Positions 1 to 7,349 of a DNA stretch of 20,213 nt are shown here, one piece after another. The notes under the pieces are model-generated. The model was not told where the DNA came from. It worked only from the letters and a program-made list of their open reading frames with translations, and ran no database searches. Origin of the DNA: a virus; the IMG/VR virus record IMGVR_UViG_3300034092_001722, positions 1 to 20,213 of that record, one strand, 5' to 3'. The translations under genes and the position numbers were made by a program. How positions within the stretch are numbered: position 1 is the first letter of the stretch; each line of letters opens with the position of its first letter.

Positions 1-223
1 CGTTTAGTTCCTTATCGCGTTTTTGCTTCCACGCGTTATATTTTGCCCATACGCGGTTTTTTTCTTTGGCTTCGAAGTCTAAATATAATTTAGAAATAAA
101 CTTGCCGTAAGCGGAAAATATACGCCCAGAATAATATTCTCCCTGAATAGGTGAACCAATGCAATAGTGCAAAAACTTAATTGCAAATGCTGCAAAAATT
201 GATAGTGTTATAAGGTATAGCAT
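1..223 (-). CDS. small membrane protein, truncated by window edge
   Basis: An ATG at 223 opens a frame of 74 codons that runs off the left edge without a stop, so the C-terminus is missing. The start overlaps the stop of the preceding gene by one base (TAATG), a junction used repeatedly in this window, which supports it as real. The N-terminus is hydrophobic (about residues 1-19, LYLITLSIFAAFAIKF) and would form one membrane helix. It is followed by a Tyr/Arg-rich stretch (GRIFSAYGKFISKLY) and then a strongly charged, probably helical segment rich in Lys, Arg and Glu. Function is not recognised. One membrane helix plus a charged tail would fit a holin-like or membrane accessory protein at the end of a structural operon, but nothing here proves that. 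Confidence 0.7.
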   Translation of the reverse strand, partial: MLYLITLSIFAAFAIKFLHYCIGSPIQGEYYSGRIFSAYGKFISKLYLDFEAKEKNRVWAKYNAWKQKRDKELN

Positions 224-444
224 TATAAAGGCGGAAATGGTGGCGATGGCTTTGGTTTATATTCGATTATCGGCAAATCTTTTACCCACATAAATTCAGG
301 ATTAACGCAAAATTCCATCTCTTCAAATGAAATTATCCAGTTGTTATCAATATCCTGAATTGGGTTAAAATAGCTGTCTTCATCATAAAGCTGACCAACT
401 AAGCTATCTTTTTGCGATTCTGTTAATAGTCCTACGTATGTCAT
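223..444 (-). CDS. small Pro-tailed phage protein, function unknown
   Basis: This 73-residue protein is joined to the gene before it by an ATGA overlap and to the gene after it by TAATG, so it is translated as part of the tail-fibre operon. It has no signal peptide or membrane segment. The N-terminal half (LTESQKDSLVGQLYD) looks helical and the middle is rich in acidic and aromatic residues (NNWIISFEEMEF). It ends in a proline-rich tail (KPKPSPPFPPL). Small acidic proteins directly after receptor-binding genes are common in phages of this type and may be fibre-assembly helpers or minor virion parts; that role is inferred from position only. Confidence 0.7.
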   Translation of the reverse strand: MTYVGLLTESQKDSLVGQLYDEDSYFNPIQDIDNNWIISFEEMEFCVNPEFMWVKDLPIIEYKPKPSPPFPPL

Positions 445-1232
445 ACTTGTCTTGCTAAAGTTGTGTTAAATGCCTGCACGGCTGTGTAAAAATTTGCTGC
501 ATCTGTATCTGTTAAGCCGTCACCGATAGATGCAAAAGCGCATTGTTTTGTAGAATATAAAGGTGTAGCACCAGAATTTAAAGCTGCAAGCCAAAAAGTT
601 CTTGTACTTAATCCAAAACTTACTGTTGTTCCTGTTGCTACCTTTGTGCTATTTCTCCAACCGTTTACAACATTTGAAGCTGTTCTATTACCAATATAAA
701 ACGCTCTGCTATCCGCATCTGAATAAGATATATAAGTACCTTGTGAATTTACAGCATAATAAGTTATTCCGCTCGTTCTTATTTCAAGTAATGTACGAGG
801 GTCTCCGAAGTTATTTGCTGTTGCGCTTCCAATTTCAATTTCAGTTCCATTGCTTTGAGTTCTGCTATAATAAGAAACATGAGTACTGTTTTGAGATAAT
901 GAAATATTTGGAGTTAAAAAAGTATCAGCATAACCGTTCGTACCATTTGGTAGCGCACCATTAGAACTATGTGTCCAACCACCTAAAAATACTAACCTAA
1001 ACGCTGCATTAGTATCTTGTGGGTCTTTTAAATTCCATTTATGCAAGGCAGCAGTTCCCCCAACCATTGGATATATAGCTTTCATCTTTGTCCAAATGCT
1101 TGCTGCTTTCAAATCTAAAACAAGCTGATTGACAGCGTTTAAATTTGTAGCACCTGTTAAACCCGAAGCCGTAAAAAATGCCTGAGCATCGGGGTCATAA
1201 GCAGCACCAAAAACGTAAGGATTTATTATCAT
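441..1232 (-). CDS. probable receptor-binding / tail-fibre protein, LamG-like beta fold
   Basis: This 263-residue protein starts at an ATG that overlaps the stop of the gene before it (ATGA). The N-terminus (DPDAQAFFTASGLTG) and the segment around residues 45-70 (KMKAIYPMVGGTAALHKWNL) match from memory a family found in many Bacteroidota and environmental phages, usually annotated as tail fibre or structural protein. The remainder is rich in Ser, Thr, Asn, Gly and Tyr with alternating hydrophobics, as in a concanavalin/LamG-type beta sandwich (GTNGYADTF, VSYYSRTQSNG, FYIGNRTAS). No catalytic motif is visible. Its place at the end of the fibre genes suggests a tip or carbohydrate-binding role. 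The family match is fairly secure, the receptor role is inference. Confidence 0.75.
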   Translation of the reverse strand: MIINPYVFGAAYDPDAQAFFTASGLTGATNLNAVNQLVLDLKAASIWTKMKAIYPMVGGTAALHKWNLKDPQDTNAAFRLVFLGGWTHSSNGALPNGTNGYADTFLTPNISLSQNSTHVSYYSRTQSNGTEIEIGSATANNFGDPRTLLEIRTSGITYYAVNSQGTYISYSDADSRAFYIGNRTASNVVNGWRNSTKVATGTTVSFGLSTRTFWLAALNSGATPLYSTKQCAFASIGDGLTDTDAANFYTAVQAFNTTLARQV

Positions 1233-2440
1233 CTTGTTCCGATTAGAGTTATTTTAAGACCAGTTGCTGTGCCGTTCCCGATTTGGTCGATATCAATTGT
1301 TATTTCGCTGTCGTCTGTAAGCGCAGATGTTGTAATTGTTGCAGGTGTTGCAGCCGTAACAGATGTTTTCTCTGTATTGTCAATGGTCAGCTTTGTACCT
1401 AAAACAGATGAACCGCCTTGATTTATGTCTACTGTAAAGATAGAACCTGATGCCTGTGCCGTTGTTAAAGAAGCTCTAACACCTGTTAGCGTCATTGCGT
1501 GAGGCATTCTAAAGGTCACCTTTGCCGTTCCCGTTGTTAGTGCTGTAGTTTCATCCGATGCAGCTAATTGTATCTCTACAGCTTGTCTTGTATCGTTTTG
1601 TACATGCAATAAAATATGTCCATCGGTTGCGCTTTTTTTAGCGACATAACCAACCACAACTATATAATTAGGTGATGCAGGTTTAACATTTGTTATTGCT
1701 CCAGCACTTGTTGTGCTTAGGTAAAGAATATCACCTTCTGTAAATGCGTTTGTGTTTAATCCGTGTACTAATCCGTTTATTGCCACAAATCCATTTGAAC
1801 TATCTGCAATATCTTCGGCAACAATTCCAAATGCTGTTTCGCTATTTGCAACGCTGTCTGCTTGTGCCAAGTTTATACCAACGAATCCGCCTGCAACACC
1901 AACTACCTTTACAACGCTGCCTTTTGCTATTAAAGAACCGCTTGTATTACGTGCTTTAACTACTAATTGCTGACCAAGTCTATTTTTTAAACCACCCTGC
2001 AAACCTAAGTCTAGAGTACCATCTGTGTTATTCCACGCCAATTCACCAACACCAACAGAATGTGCTGCTGCTGTATCAAAATCCAAATAATCCAAGTCTA
2101 TAATTCCAGCATTTGCTGAATTACCAACAACTAAAACACTTGCTAAGTCTTGTGAACCACCGCCACCGCTAACTACAAAAAAAAAATCAGTACTTAACAA
2201 TTGGGCTAAGTCGGCACAATTACCTGTAAAAGGTATTGCGGCTGCTGGTACTACTTCAGTATTTTGAACTGTTGCTGGGTCAATGTATTCAACGCTGCCG
2301 TTGTCTTGAACTACTTTAACGCTGCCGTTAACGTTACATTCAATTTCAACTATGTCAGGGCTAAGGCTGTTAATGAAATCGCCCGATGTCGAATCATAAA
2401 TAGCTACATTACCATTTGCGAGTTTTACTATGTCTATCAT
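1229..2440 (-). CDS. tail-fibre/decoration-type structural protein with widespread C-terminal beta domain
   Basis: Three parts can be seen in 403 residues. Residues 1-90 form an N-terminal domain (DIVKLANGNVAIYD) that ends in a Phe run and a Gly run (DFFFVVSGGGG), probably a hinge. Residues about 140-290 contain the recurrent phage motif series GSVVKVVG, LAQADSVANSETAFGIV, GLNTNAFTEGDILYLS and GYVAKKSATDGHILLHVQN. Residues about 295-403 are a beta-sandwich module (AASDETTALTTGTAKVTFRM, SVLGTKLTID, LIGTR) seen at the C-terminus of fibre and decoration proteins in many marine and gut phages. The gene starts just after the 112-residue Cys-rich gene and overlaps the next by ATGA. A run of ten T in the coding strand falls at the hinge. 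The exact location in the virion is not known. Confidence 0.75.
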   Translation of the reverse strand: MIDIVKLANGNVAIYDSTSGDFINSLSPDIVEIECNVNGSVKVVQDNGSVEYIDPATVQNTEVVPAAAIPFTGNCADLAQLLSTDFFFVVSGGGGSQDLASVLVVGNSANAGIIDLDYLDFDTAAAHSVGVGELAWNNTDGTLDLGLQGGLKNRLGQQLVVKARNTSGSLIAKGSVVKVVGVAGGFVGINLAQADSVANSETAFGIVAEDIADSSNGFVAINGLVHGLNTNAFTEGDILYLSTTSAGAITNVKPASPNYIVVVGYVAKKSATDGHILLHVQNDTRQAVEIQLAASDETTALTTGTAKVTFRMPHAMTLTGVRASLTTAQASGSIFTVDINQGGSSVLGTKLTIDNTEKTSVTAATPATITTSALTDDSEITIDIDQIGNGTATGLKITLIGTR

Positions 2441-2443
2441 TTT

Positions 2444-2782
2444 TTATAAGTTTATTTGATTATTTGATAATCCTACTTTAGTACTAAATTCAATACAATC
2501 GTATTCAATGCCATCTCTTACAACTTTAATAATTTCGCCGTTAGGGTCAATTATCTGTCCAGTATATGTGTAGTTTTCATTTAGGTTTGTCATTGTAAAA
2601 ATAACTGTTTCACCATCTAAAACATCAATGCTGTAATAAATAGAAATACTACCAAAACTAAGCTGCAAAACCCAAACGCCTTCATTTAGCGCATCAACAA
2701 CAATACCCGTATCAAATACAGCATCACAACTGTTAATGCAGCCCAAAATTAACGTATTTTCACAACAATTACAACAAGCCAT
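2444..2782 (-). CDS. Cys-rich small beta protein, probable minor virion protein
   Basis: This 112-residue protein follows a strong terminator and precedes the fibre genes. It opens with a cluster of cysteines (MACCNCCENTLILGCINSC: six Cys in the first 19 residues, arranged CCxCC then two more). The rest alternates hydrophobic and polar residues as in a beta sandwich (VWVLQLSFGSISIYYSIDVL, NYTYTGQIIDPNG). There is no signal peptide or membrane helix. The Cys cluster could bind a metal or form disulfides after lysis. No family is recognised. Its position, first gene of the fibre segment, suggests a small adaptor or decoration protein, but that is inferred. Confidence 0.65.
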   Translation of the reverse strand: MACCNCCENTLILGCINSCDAVFDTGIVVDALNEGVWVLQLSFGSISIYYSIDVLDGETVIFTMTNLNENYTYTGQIIDPNGEIIKVVRDGIEYDCIEFSTKVGLSNNQINL

Positions 2783-2805
2783 ATATATAAATTTAAATAT
2801 TTTCT

Positions 2806-2834
2806 AAAAAAGGGGGTATTGATCCCAACCCCCT
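2806..2834 (-). terminator. intrinsic terminator before the fibre genes
   Basis: Read on the minus strand, AGGGGGT and ACCCCCT form a 7-bp stem around a roughly 10-nt loop (TGGGATCAAT), directly followed by six T. It lies about 40 bp after the stop of the tail-terminator-like gene and about 25 bp before the next start. It should partly or fully separate expression of the fibre genes from the neck genes. No promoter could be assigned between it and the next gene. Confidence 0.8.
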
Positions 2835-2835
2835 A

Positions 2836-2883
2836 CTAATTGCCCCAAGGTAGCGAAAATGGCGGCATAGTGATTCTTAACAT
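2836..2883 (-). CDS. candidate 15-codon micro-ORF
   Basis: An ATG that overlaps the stop of the tail-terminator-like gene (ATGTTAA) opens a frame of 15 codons, MLRITMPPFSLPWGN, ending in TAG only 1 bp before the terminator stem. It thus fills exactly the space between a gene and its terminator. The overlapping start resembles the coupled junctions used by other genes here. It is too short to judge by composition, and conservation in relatives would decide. It could be chance or an untranslated tail. Confidence 0.3.
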   Translation of the reverse strand: MLRITMPPFSLPWGN

Positions 2884-3449
2884 ATCGTAAACGGCTTACA
2901 TTTTTCTGTAAGACTAAAATCATATCTTAATTCAAAATCAATACTAACTATTTGCATTAAACTTTGCAATGTCTTTGCATCTTTGCCTGTTTCAGCTGAG
3001 TATACAACCCATGGTAGTATTTCATTACTGACTGGGAACAAACGCGGGTTAACTATTGCGTATTGCCATTGTACGTTCTTAAAATTCGCACCATACAGCG
3101 CAAACTTAACCGAATCTAATAACATACGCGGATCAGCGCATAAGTTCCAAAAAACTAATTTAAATGGAACACGCACATCCAATTCGATACCACAACTTCC
3201 GCGCTTTGTATTTGCTGCTTTTCTTGTTTCCGAAACAATACCATTAGTACGGATATAATAGCCCGCTCCCGAGGTGTCTGTGATGCCAACATAGTTTCGT
3301 GTTCCGTTTTGCGTAACATTTAAAGTAACAACCTGCCCAGCAGTATCTTTTACAGCTATGCCATTACCGTTAACGTTTACATTTACGGCTGCCATTGCAG
3401 TATCAATTTGCTTAATTAGTTCGGTTATTATGTTTTGTGTTACGTACAT
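2877..3449 (-). CDS. probable tail-terminator / neck protein
   Basis: This 190-residue protein begins in a TAATG overlap with the head-completion gene. The N-terminus is helical (ITELIKQIDTAMAAV), followed by beta-rich sequence (GRYVGITD-like stretch, GYYIRTNGIV) and a motif TKRGSCGIELDVRVPF. The C-terminal half (SLMQIVSIDFELRYDFSL) resembles the strand-rich end of siphovirus tail-terminator proteins. Size, fold pattern and position directly after a head-completion gene all suit a tail terminator, which caps the tail tube and joins it to the head. The tail-tube candidate at 11991-12866 carries the same KRGSCG hexapeptide. Family assignment is from context, without a search. Confidence 0.5.
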   Translation of the reverse strand: MYVTQNIITELIKQIDTAMAAVNVNVNGNGIAVKDTAGQVVTLNVTQNGTRNYVGITDTSGAGYYIRTNGIVSETRKAANTKRGSCGIELDVRVPFKLVFWNLCADPRMLLDSVKFALYGANFKNVQWQYAIVNPRLFPVSNEILPWVVYSAETGKDAKTLQSLMQIVSIDFELRYDFSLTEKCKPFTIC

Positions 3450-4015
3450 TATAGTAAATCTATTTCTTCTAAAATTGCTAATAGTTCATTTCGTGCGGCC
3501 GTTTCGCCCATTTCGCGTTCTTCATTTGATACCGTTGAAATATCTTTTGCAAACCTATCTTCATTAAAAACCATTATATTTGCCATTTCATCATTTGTAT
3601 AAGTAATTGCGCTAACACTACCGCTTTCAGTTACTTTAATGCTTTGAAATAATGAACCGCTAAAATTTAAATCAACTGTATTTGATTGGCGGCCTGTTAA
3701 ATCTCTTAGTTCTTTATAACCTTGTGTTAAATACTTTGTTTTATGCGGATTGCCATTTTTAAAAACACTTTGACCGTTTTTGCCTTGTGGCTTTATACCG
3801 CCCGCTGAAACAGTTGTAAGGCTTAACGGATTTATATAAAACGGATTTACTGAATATTGCCCTATTGAACCGCCTGATGTATCTAAGCCTAAAAAAAATA
3901 TCCTTTGCTTATATTCTGCAATGACTTGAATAGCGGCAGCTTGAGATATTCTACGCGCTGTATTATCATCATTTACAACCTGTGCAAGTATTTCTAAGCG
4001 TTCAGATATATTCAT
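3449..4015 (-). CDS. probable head-completion / neck protein (Mu gpG or HK97 gp10-like)
   Basis: This 188-residue protein is linked on both sides by TAATG junctions. Residues 1-40 are helical (ERLEILAQVVNDDNTARRIS). They are followed by KQRIFFLGLDTSGGSIGQYS, then a region with a conserved-looking LRDLTGRQSNTVDLNFSGSL and FQSIKVTESG. This order (helix, GLD.dG..IG.YS, then LTGR...DL..SG.L..SI) is the pattern of phage virion-morphogenesis / tail-completion proteins that act at the head-tail joint. The C-terminus is acidic and helical (NEEREMGETAARNELLAILEE). An 8-T run on the coding strand lies in the FFL codons near residue 40. Confidence in the neck role is moderate to good. Confidence 0.6.
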   Translation of the reverse strand: MNISERLEILAQVVNDDNTARRISQAAAIQVIAEYKQRIFFLGLDTSGGSIGQYSVNPFYINPLSLTTVSAGGIKPQGKNGQSVFKNGNPHKTKYLTQGYKELRDLTGRQSNTVDLNFSGSLFQSIKVTESGSVSAITYTNDEMANIMVFNEDRFAKDISTVSNEEREMGETAARNELLAILEEIDLL

Positions 4016-4995
4016 TAGCCGGGAAACATTGAATACATTCTAAGTCTTGGTTCACATCTATAACAAAAGCGGTCAGTTTCTAACAGCTGAATAATATTAT
4101 CAATTTCATTATCTAATGCTTCAATGCTGGCATTTTCCCACTCAGCTATTTTAACATTTGCCCATTCGTTACCGTGCGTTTTAATAAGGTTTAATCTGTT
4201 GTTAGGCGATACCCATTCTTTTAAAATTTGCACACCTGTTTGATACAGAATTGTCATACCTAATCGGTCTAAAAACTGGCAAATAATATCAGTATCAACA
4301 CAATCAACACGTACACACGCGCCTAAATAACCCGATGCAGAAGCACTAACACCGTTCCAACCTTCAACATTTAGCACCATATCACCGCAGGGCTTACAAT
4401 TAGATGCAGCATTACAAGTATACAGATAAGGCGCTATATTAGTAGTGTCTATCGTAATTAAAATTACATCTTCATTAAAAAACTTTTTAACAAATATGTG
4501 CATTTCCGTATCTGCAAAAACAGTAACAGCCTGACTAAATAATATATTGCCTGCATAATCAGTTACATAAATTGTTGAGCTTGCATTGACCGTACTTTTA
4601 AAACGTACAGAATCTACAAAAATACGGCTTTGTGGGCTACTAATCCATTTTTTTGATACTTTGATGCCGCGGTTAGCAGCAACGGGAATATCTGAAATAT
4701 TACTAACCTGACAAACAGAATATAAACTGCCAATGCTATTTAGCTTTATACCACGCGCATTTAAAACGGCCTTTAAGCGCTTTTCTACAATATCAGCAGC
4801 AAAATACATCTTTTCGCGTACTGTTTCTGTAGCTGAAACCAATGCTTCACTACTAACCGCTGCAACATTATTTATAGTTAACCCTTCAAGATTTTCTAAA
4901 TAATAACCGCTTGTCGGAACTGTACCTTCAGGATAGCAGCCGTTCAATGATATAATATAATTATCTAAGCAATTAGGTGTATTAAGATTCAGCAT
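4015..4995 (-). CDS. probable head-tail connector-region protein
   Basis: This 326-residue protein starts inside the end of the previous gene (14-bp overlap) and ends at TAATG. It contains a helical segment at about residues 48-80 (SSEALVSATETVREKMYFAA), a central beta-rich part (RIFVDSVRFKST, TIYVTDYAGNILFSQ) and a helical C-terminus (WENASIEALDNEIDNIIQLL). Many cysteines are present, including CNAASNCKPCGD and a final CYRCEP. I do not recognise a named family. Its place between capsid and head-completion genes is where an adaptor or connector normally sits, so a connector or neck role is the best guess. Confidence 0.5.
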   Translation of the reverse strand: MLNLNTPNCLDNYIISLNGCYPEGTVPTSGYYLENLEGLTINNVAAVSSEALVSATETVREKMYFAADIVEKRLKAVLNARGIKLNSIGSLYSVCQVSNISDIPVAANRGIKVSKKWISSPQSRIFVDSVRFKSTVNASSTIYVTDYAGNILFSQAVTVFADTEMHIFVKKFFNEDVILITIDTTNIAPYLYTCNAASNCKPCGDMVLNVEGWNGVSASASGYLGACVRVDCVDTDIICQFLDRLGMTILYQTGVQILKEWVSPNNRLNLIKTHGNEWANVKIAEWENASIEALDNEIDNIIQLLETDRFCYRCEPRLRMYSMFPG

Positions 4996-5353
4996 CTAAT
5001 TCAGTTTGTTTTTTGCGACCGCGTTTTTTTGGCTTTTCAGTTTCGGCTATTTTTTCGGTTTCAACGGCTTCAATGGTTTCGGCTTCGATGGTTTCGGGTT
5101 GTTGTACATTTTCTTCTATTTTAATTACAGATAATAAACCTTCTGAATAATAAATATCCTTTGGAAAATCATTTTGCTTTACAGCCTTTTCAACAGCCTT
5201 GTTAATCTTTATGCTGCCTATTGTTTTCTTTTGTGTTGAATAGTCGAATAAATAAACAACATCTTCGTTATCTGTACGCTGTACATTTACCGCGCTATAA
5301 TATTTACGAATTATTGTTAATGCCTGTGCTATTTTTTTTGAATAGTTTACCAT
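4982..5353 (-). CDS. small protein with acidic linker and basic AT-hook-like tail
   Basis: This 123-residue protein starts 14 bp after the terminator of the capsid gene, with the A-rich upstream context AAATAAAAACAC. Residues 1-75 form a small mixed domain (KKIAQALTIIRKYYSAVNVQ, VVYLFDYSTQKKTIGSIKI). Residues about 82-112 are low-complexity and rich in Glu and Thr (ETIEAETIEAVETEKIAE). The end is strongly basic (KPKKRGRKKQ), like an AT-hook or nucleic-acid-binding tail. The linker is encoded by a 15-bp tandem repeat. A head-completion or DNA-contacting accessory role is possible, but no family is recognised. Confidence 0.6.
   Translation of the reverse strand: MVNYSKKIAQALTIIRKYYSAVNVQRTDNEDVVYLFDYSTQKKTIGSIKINKAVEKAVKQNDFPKDIYYSEGLLSVIKIEENVQQPETIEAETIEAVETEKIAETEKPKKRGRKKQTELDAES
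5066..5095 (-). repeat. 15-bp tandem repeat inside the acidic linker
   Basis: Two adjacent 15-bp copies (GGCTTCAATGGTTTC and GGCTTCGATGGTTTC on the plus strand) differ at one base and encode ETIEA twice in the 123-residue protein. The repeat keeps the frame, so gain or loss of copies would only change linker length. Confidence 0.8.
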
Positions 5354-5366
5354 GTGTTTTTATTTT

Positions 5367-5389
5367 AAAAAGGGGCGGTTTCCCGCCCC
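5367..5389 (-). terminator. intrinsic terminator after the capsid gene (GAAA loop)
   Basis: On the minus strand GGGGCGG-GAAA-CCGCCCC forms a perfect 7-bp GC stem closed by a GNRA (GAAA) loop and followed by five T. It begins 13 bp after the capsid stop codon and lies 14 bp before the next start. It should end most capsid transcripts, with limited read-through into the neck genes. Confidence 0.9.
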
Positions 5390-5402
5390 CGAATCATTAA
5401 AA

Positions 5403-7121
5403 CTAAATTGTACCGTTAAAAGTATCGTTGCATGCAGCGCTATCAGTTATGATAAGCTGTGCAGCACCTGTATTAGTACTTGTTGTGTAGAAATTGCTAT
5501 AAGTTCCATATACATTTGTTTCGCCTAAAATTTGTGCAGTAGGCGCACCATCAAATGAATTTGAATCTAAAACCCAGTCAAGGTTTGTAAGTGTCGCACC
5601 TGTTGAAGGCGTTGAAGCACTATAAACATTGTAAAGTGTTTCAGTAGAAACAGTAAGCGCAACATCTGTAGTTGTGGCAGAAACAATAACAACCGATGTA
5701 ACTGTATCATTAGTTAAAACATAGATTGTTAATGCTGTTCCATCCCAACCACCTGCAACTGTGTAAATAGAACCTACACTTGCAAGTGCAGCCTGTGCAG
5801 CAGCTACAAAGCCATTAGCACCGCCCGAAGTACCTGTATCAAAAGTACCACCAACTGAGAATGGTAAGCCGTTAATTTGAATTGCAATAGCATCAGTAAC
5901 ATCAACTTCAATACCTTCAAATTGCTCAACTTCAACTTCTCTTGAATAGAACAAAGCACTACATGCTACTTCACAAGCATCAGCAGATTCGCAGAATGTT
6001 GCATCAGTTGCATTTGGTGCAGCAACAAAACCGCAAGCTGGTTCAATGTCGCAATATCCTGTATCAGCGCAAACAACTTGATATTTAAATACATCAAGTA
6101 CACCATCAAATAAACAGTCGTTAACTGCCCAGCATTTAGGCATACCAACTACCGCCCAGTTAGTAGCGAATTGAATGTATAGTTCAATTTCGTCATTACA
6201 TTTAACGTAAGACATAACAACATCATGCTCAATACCTAACCATGGGTCAACAACTGTAGTACGCATTTGGTCTTCAAAGTCATAAGTAAACTGACCTTTG
6301 TTCTTTGCGTAAGTTACAAGTTGAAGCGCACCCGGTGCCATTGCAATAATATCGCTTGTATTACCTAATGCAGCTGGCAAATTAGTATCGTAGTAGATAG
6401 AACGTGTGATTTCAAGCAAAGATGCATCAAAACCATTATCGTTACCAGATGCAATAACACGCGCTTTGCGGTATTGGTCAAGCAAAGTACCACCAACCAA
6501 AATCAATTGTTGTTCAATTTCAGCTTGCTTTCTGTCGCTATCTAAGATAGATTCACCAACAGGATTGATACCTAAACCAGAACTAAGGAACAAAGGCAAA
6601 GATTTAGAAGTAACAGCAGGGTCAGCACAATCGCATTTAACAAATGAACCAACAAAACCACCGTTAGCAACAACCGTTGCAACTTCTTTACCTAATTTGT
6701 TAATGTGGTTTCTAAGAACTTCATTAACATAGCTGTTTTGATAATCAGCGCGGCTTTCTTTAATACAACGAATCAGTTCATCATCAATTTTAATTTTTTG
6801 AGAAACTGTTTTGTTAGTAATTTCTACTTCATCATAAAGCGGCTTAACAACATCACCATCAGTTGGGCAATATTCTAAACTTGTAGCGTTAGATTCAGAA
6901 AGACGTGGAAAAAAACGGCGTGCAACTTTGTACACTTTACCGTTACCTTGCTCAACAGCTTGTACGTTGCCGAGCTTTACTTGAGATGCTGACTTATTAG
7001 CCGCACTTACAAGCAATTGCAAAAGACCGATGTTTGGTGAAGGCATAGAACGCATTCCGCTGTTATTATTCAGCGATATGTCTATAATTTTCCACGCATC
7101 AGCGAGTTTTATAGTTGACAT
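5403..7121 (-). CDS. probable major capsid protein with C-terminal added domain
   Basis: This 572-residue protein lies directly after the scaffold-like gene, where tailed phages place the major capsid protein. Residues 1-390 show a mixed helix-strand layout compatible with the HK97 fold: a helical N-arm (IGLLQLLVSAANKSA), ITNKTVSQKIKIDDELIRC, a long helix (NEVLRNHINKLGKEVATVVA), and a later LELYIQF-like strand and NWAVVGMPKC. Residues about 400-572 form an extra Gly/Thr/Ser/Val-rich beta region that may be surface-exposed. It has 14 cysteines, six of them within residues 351-387, which is high for a capsid protein. The gene has its own candidate promoter, a structured leader and terminators on both sides, as expected for the most abundant protein. 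The fold assignment is inferred from context. Confidence 0.7.
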   Translation of the reverse strand: MSTIKLADAWKIIDISLNNNSGMRSMPSPNIGLLQLLVSAANKSASQVKLGNVQAVEQGNGKVYKVARRFFPRLSESNATSLEYCPTDGDVVKPLYDEVEITNKTVSQKIKIDDELIRCIKESRADYQNSYVNEVLRNHINKLGKEVATVVANGGFVGSFVKCDCADPAVTSKSLPLFLSSGLGINPVGESILDSDRKQAEIEQQLILVGGTLLDQYRKARVIASGNDNGFDASLLEITRSIYYDTNLPAALGNTSDIIAMAPGALQLVTYAKNKGQFTYDFEDQMRTTVVDPWLGIEHDVVMSYVKCNDEIELYIQFATNWAVVGMPKCWAVNDCLFDGVLDVFKYQVVCADTGYCDIEPACGFVAAPNATDATFCESADACEVACSALFYSREVEVEQFEGIEVDVTDAIAIQINGLPFSVGGTFDTGTSGGANGFVAAAQAALASVGSIYTVAGGWDGTALTIYVLTNDTVTSVVIVSATTTDVALTVSTETLYNVYSASTPSTGATLTNLDWVLDSNSFDGAPTAQILGETNVYGTYSNFYTTSTNTGAAQLIITDSAACNDTFNGTI

Positions 7122-7230
7122 TTATTGTAATTTAATAATATAAAAAATTGTTTTTTATTAGGCATTTCCACGCTGCCCTGCGTTCTGTTTTTTTTCTGTG
7201 CCGCAGCACCCTATTTTTGTGAGAGGTCGT
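7122..7230 (-). promoter_or_regulatory. structured leader of the capsid gene
   Basis: Between the candidate start of transcription (about 7230) and the capsid ATG there are roughly 110 nt without a gene. The RNA can form a hairpin GUGC-UGCG-GCAC (7198-7209) with a UNCG-type loop, and a second one ACGC-AGGGCA-GCGU (7170-7183). The last 50 nt before the ATG are nearly all A and T and probably unstructured, which suits ribosome entry in Bacteroidota. The leader may protect the mRNA or raise translation. Confidence 0.45.
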
Positions 7231-7235
7231 TACTG

Positions 7236-7243
7236 CAAAGATA
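7236..7243 (-). promoter_or_regulatory. candidate Bacteroidota -7 element for the capsid gene
   Basis: The minus strand reads TATCTTTGC, an exact match to the Bacteroidota -7 consensus TAnnTTTG. It lies about 115 bp before the capsid ATG and 52 bp after the upstream terminator. A clear -33 TTTG element at the usual distance is not seen, although the upstream DNA is very AT-rich. The same octamer precedes two other genes in the window. Confidence 0.5.
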
Positions 7244-7295
7244 AGATGTTTTAAAATAAATAATTTTATAAATTTTTTATAGAATATTTTGCACT

Positions 7296-7321
7296 AAAAA
7301 AGGCAGCCCTTTCGAACTGCC
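7296..7321 (-). terminator. intrinsic terminator after the scaffold gene (GAAA loop)
   Basis: On the minus strand GGCAGUUC-GAAA-GGGCUGCC forms an 8-bp stem (two G-U pairs) with a GAAA loop, followed by six T. It starts 28 bp after the scaffold stop and precedes the candidate capsid promoter. Stem shape and loop match the terminator on the other side of the capsid gene. Confidence 0.9.
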
Positions 7322-7349
7322 CTGACAAACTTTAAACCAAACTTACAAA

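Noticed and set aside
602-964. Plus-strand frame of 120 codons
   Set aside because: It lies fully opposite a well-supported fibre gene, has low-complexity Leu/Phe/Tyr composition, and no plus-strand genes are otherwise present.
3891-3898. 8-T run in the head-completion gene as a programmed frameshift site
   Set aside because: No alternate-frame product of useful length was evident, and T runs are common in this AT-rich sequence.
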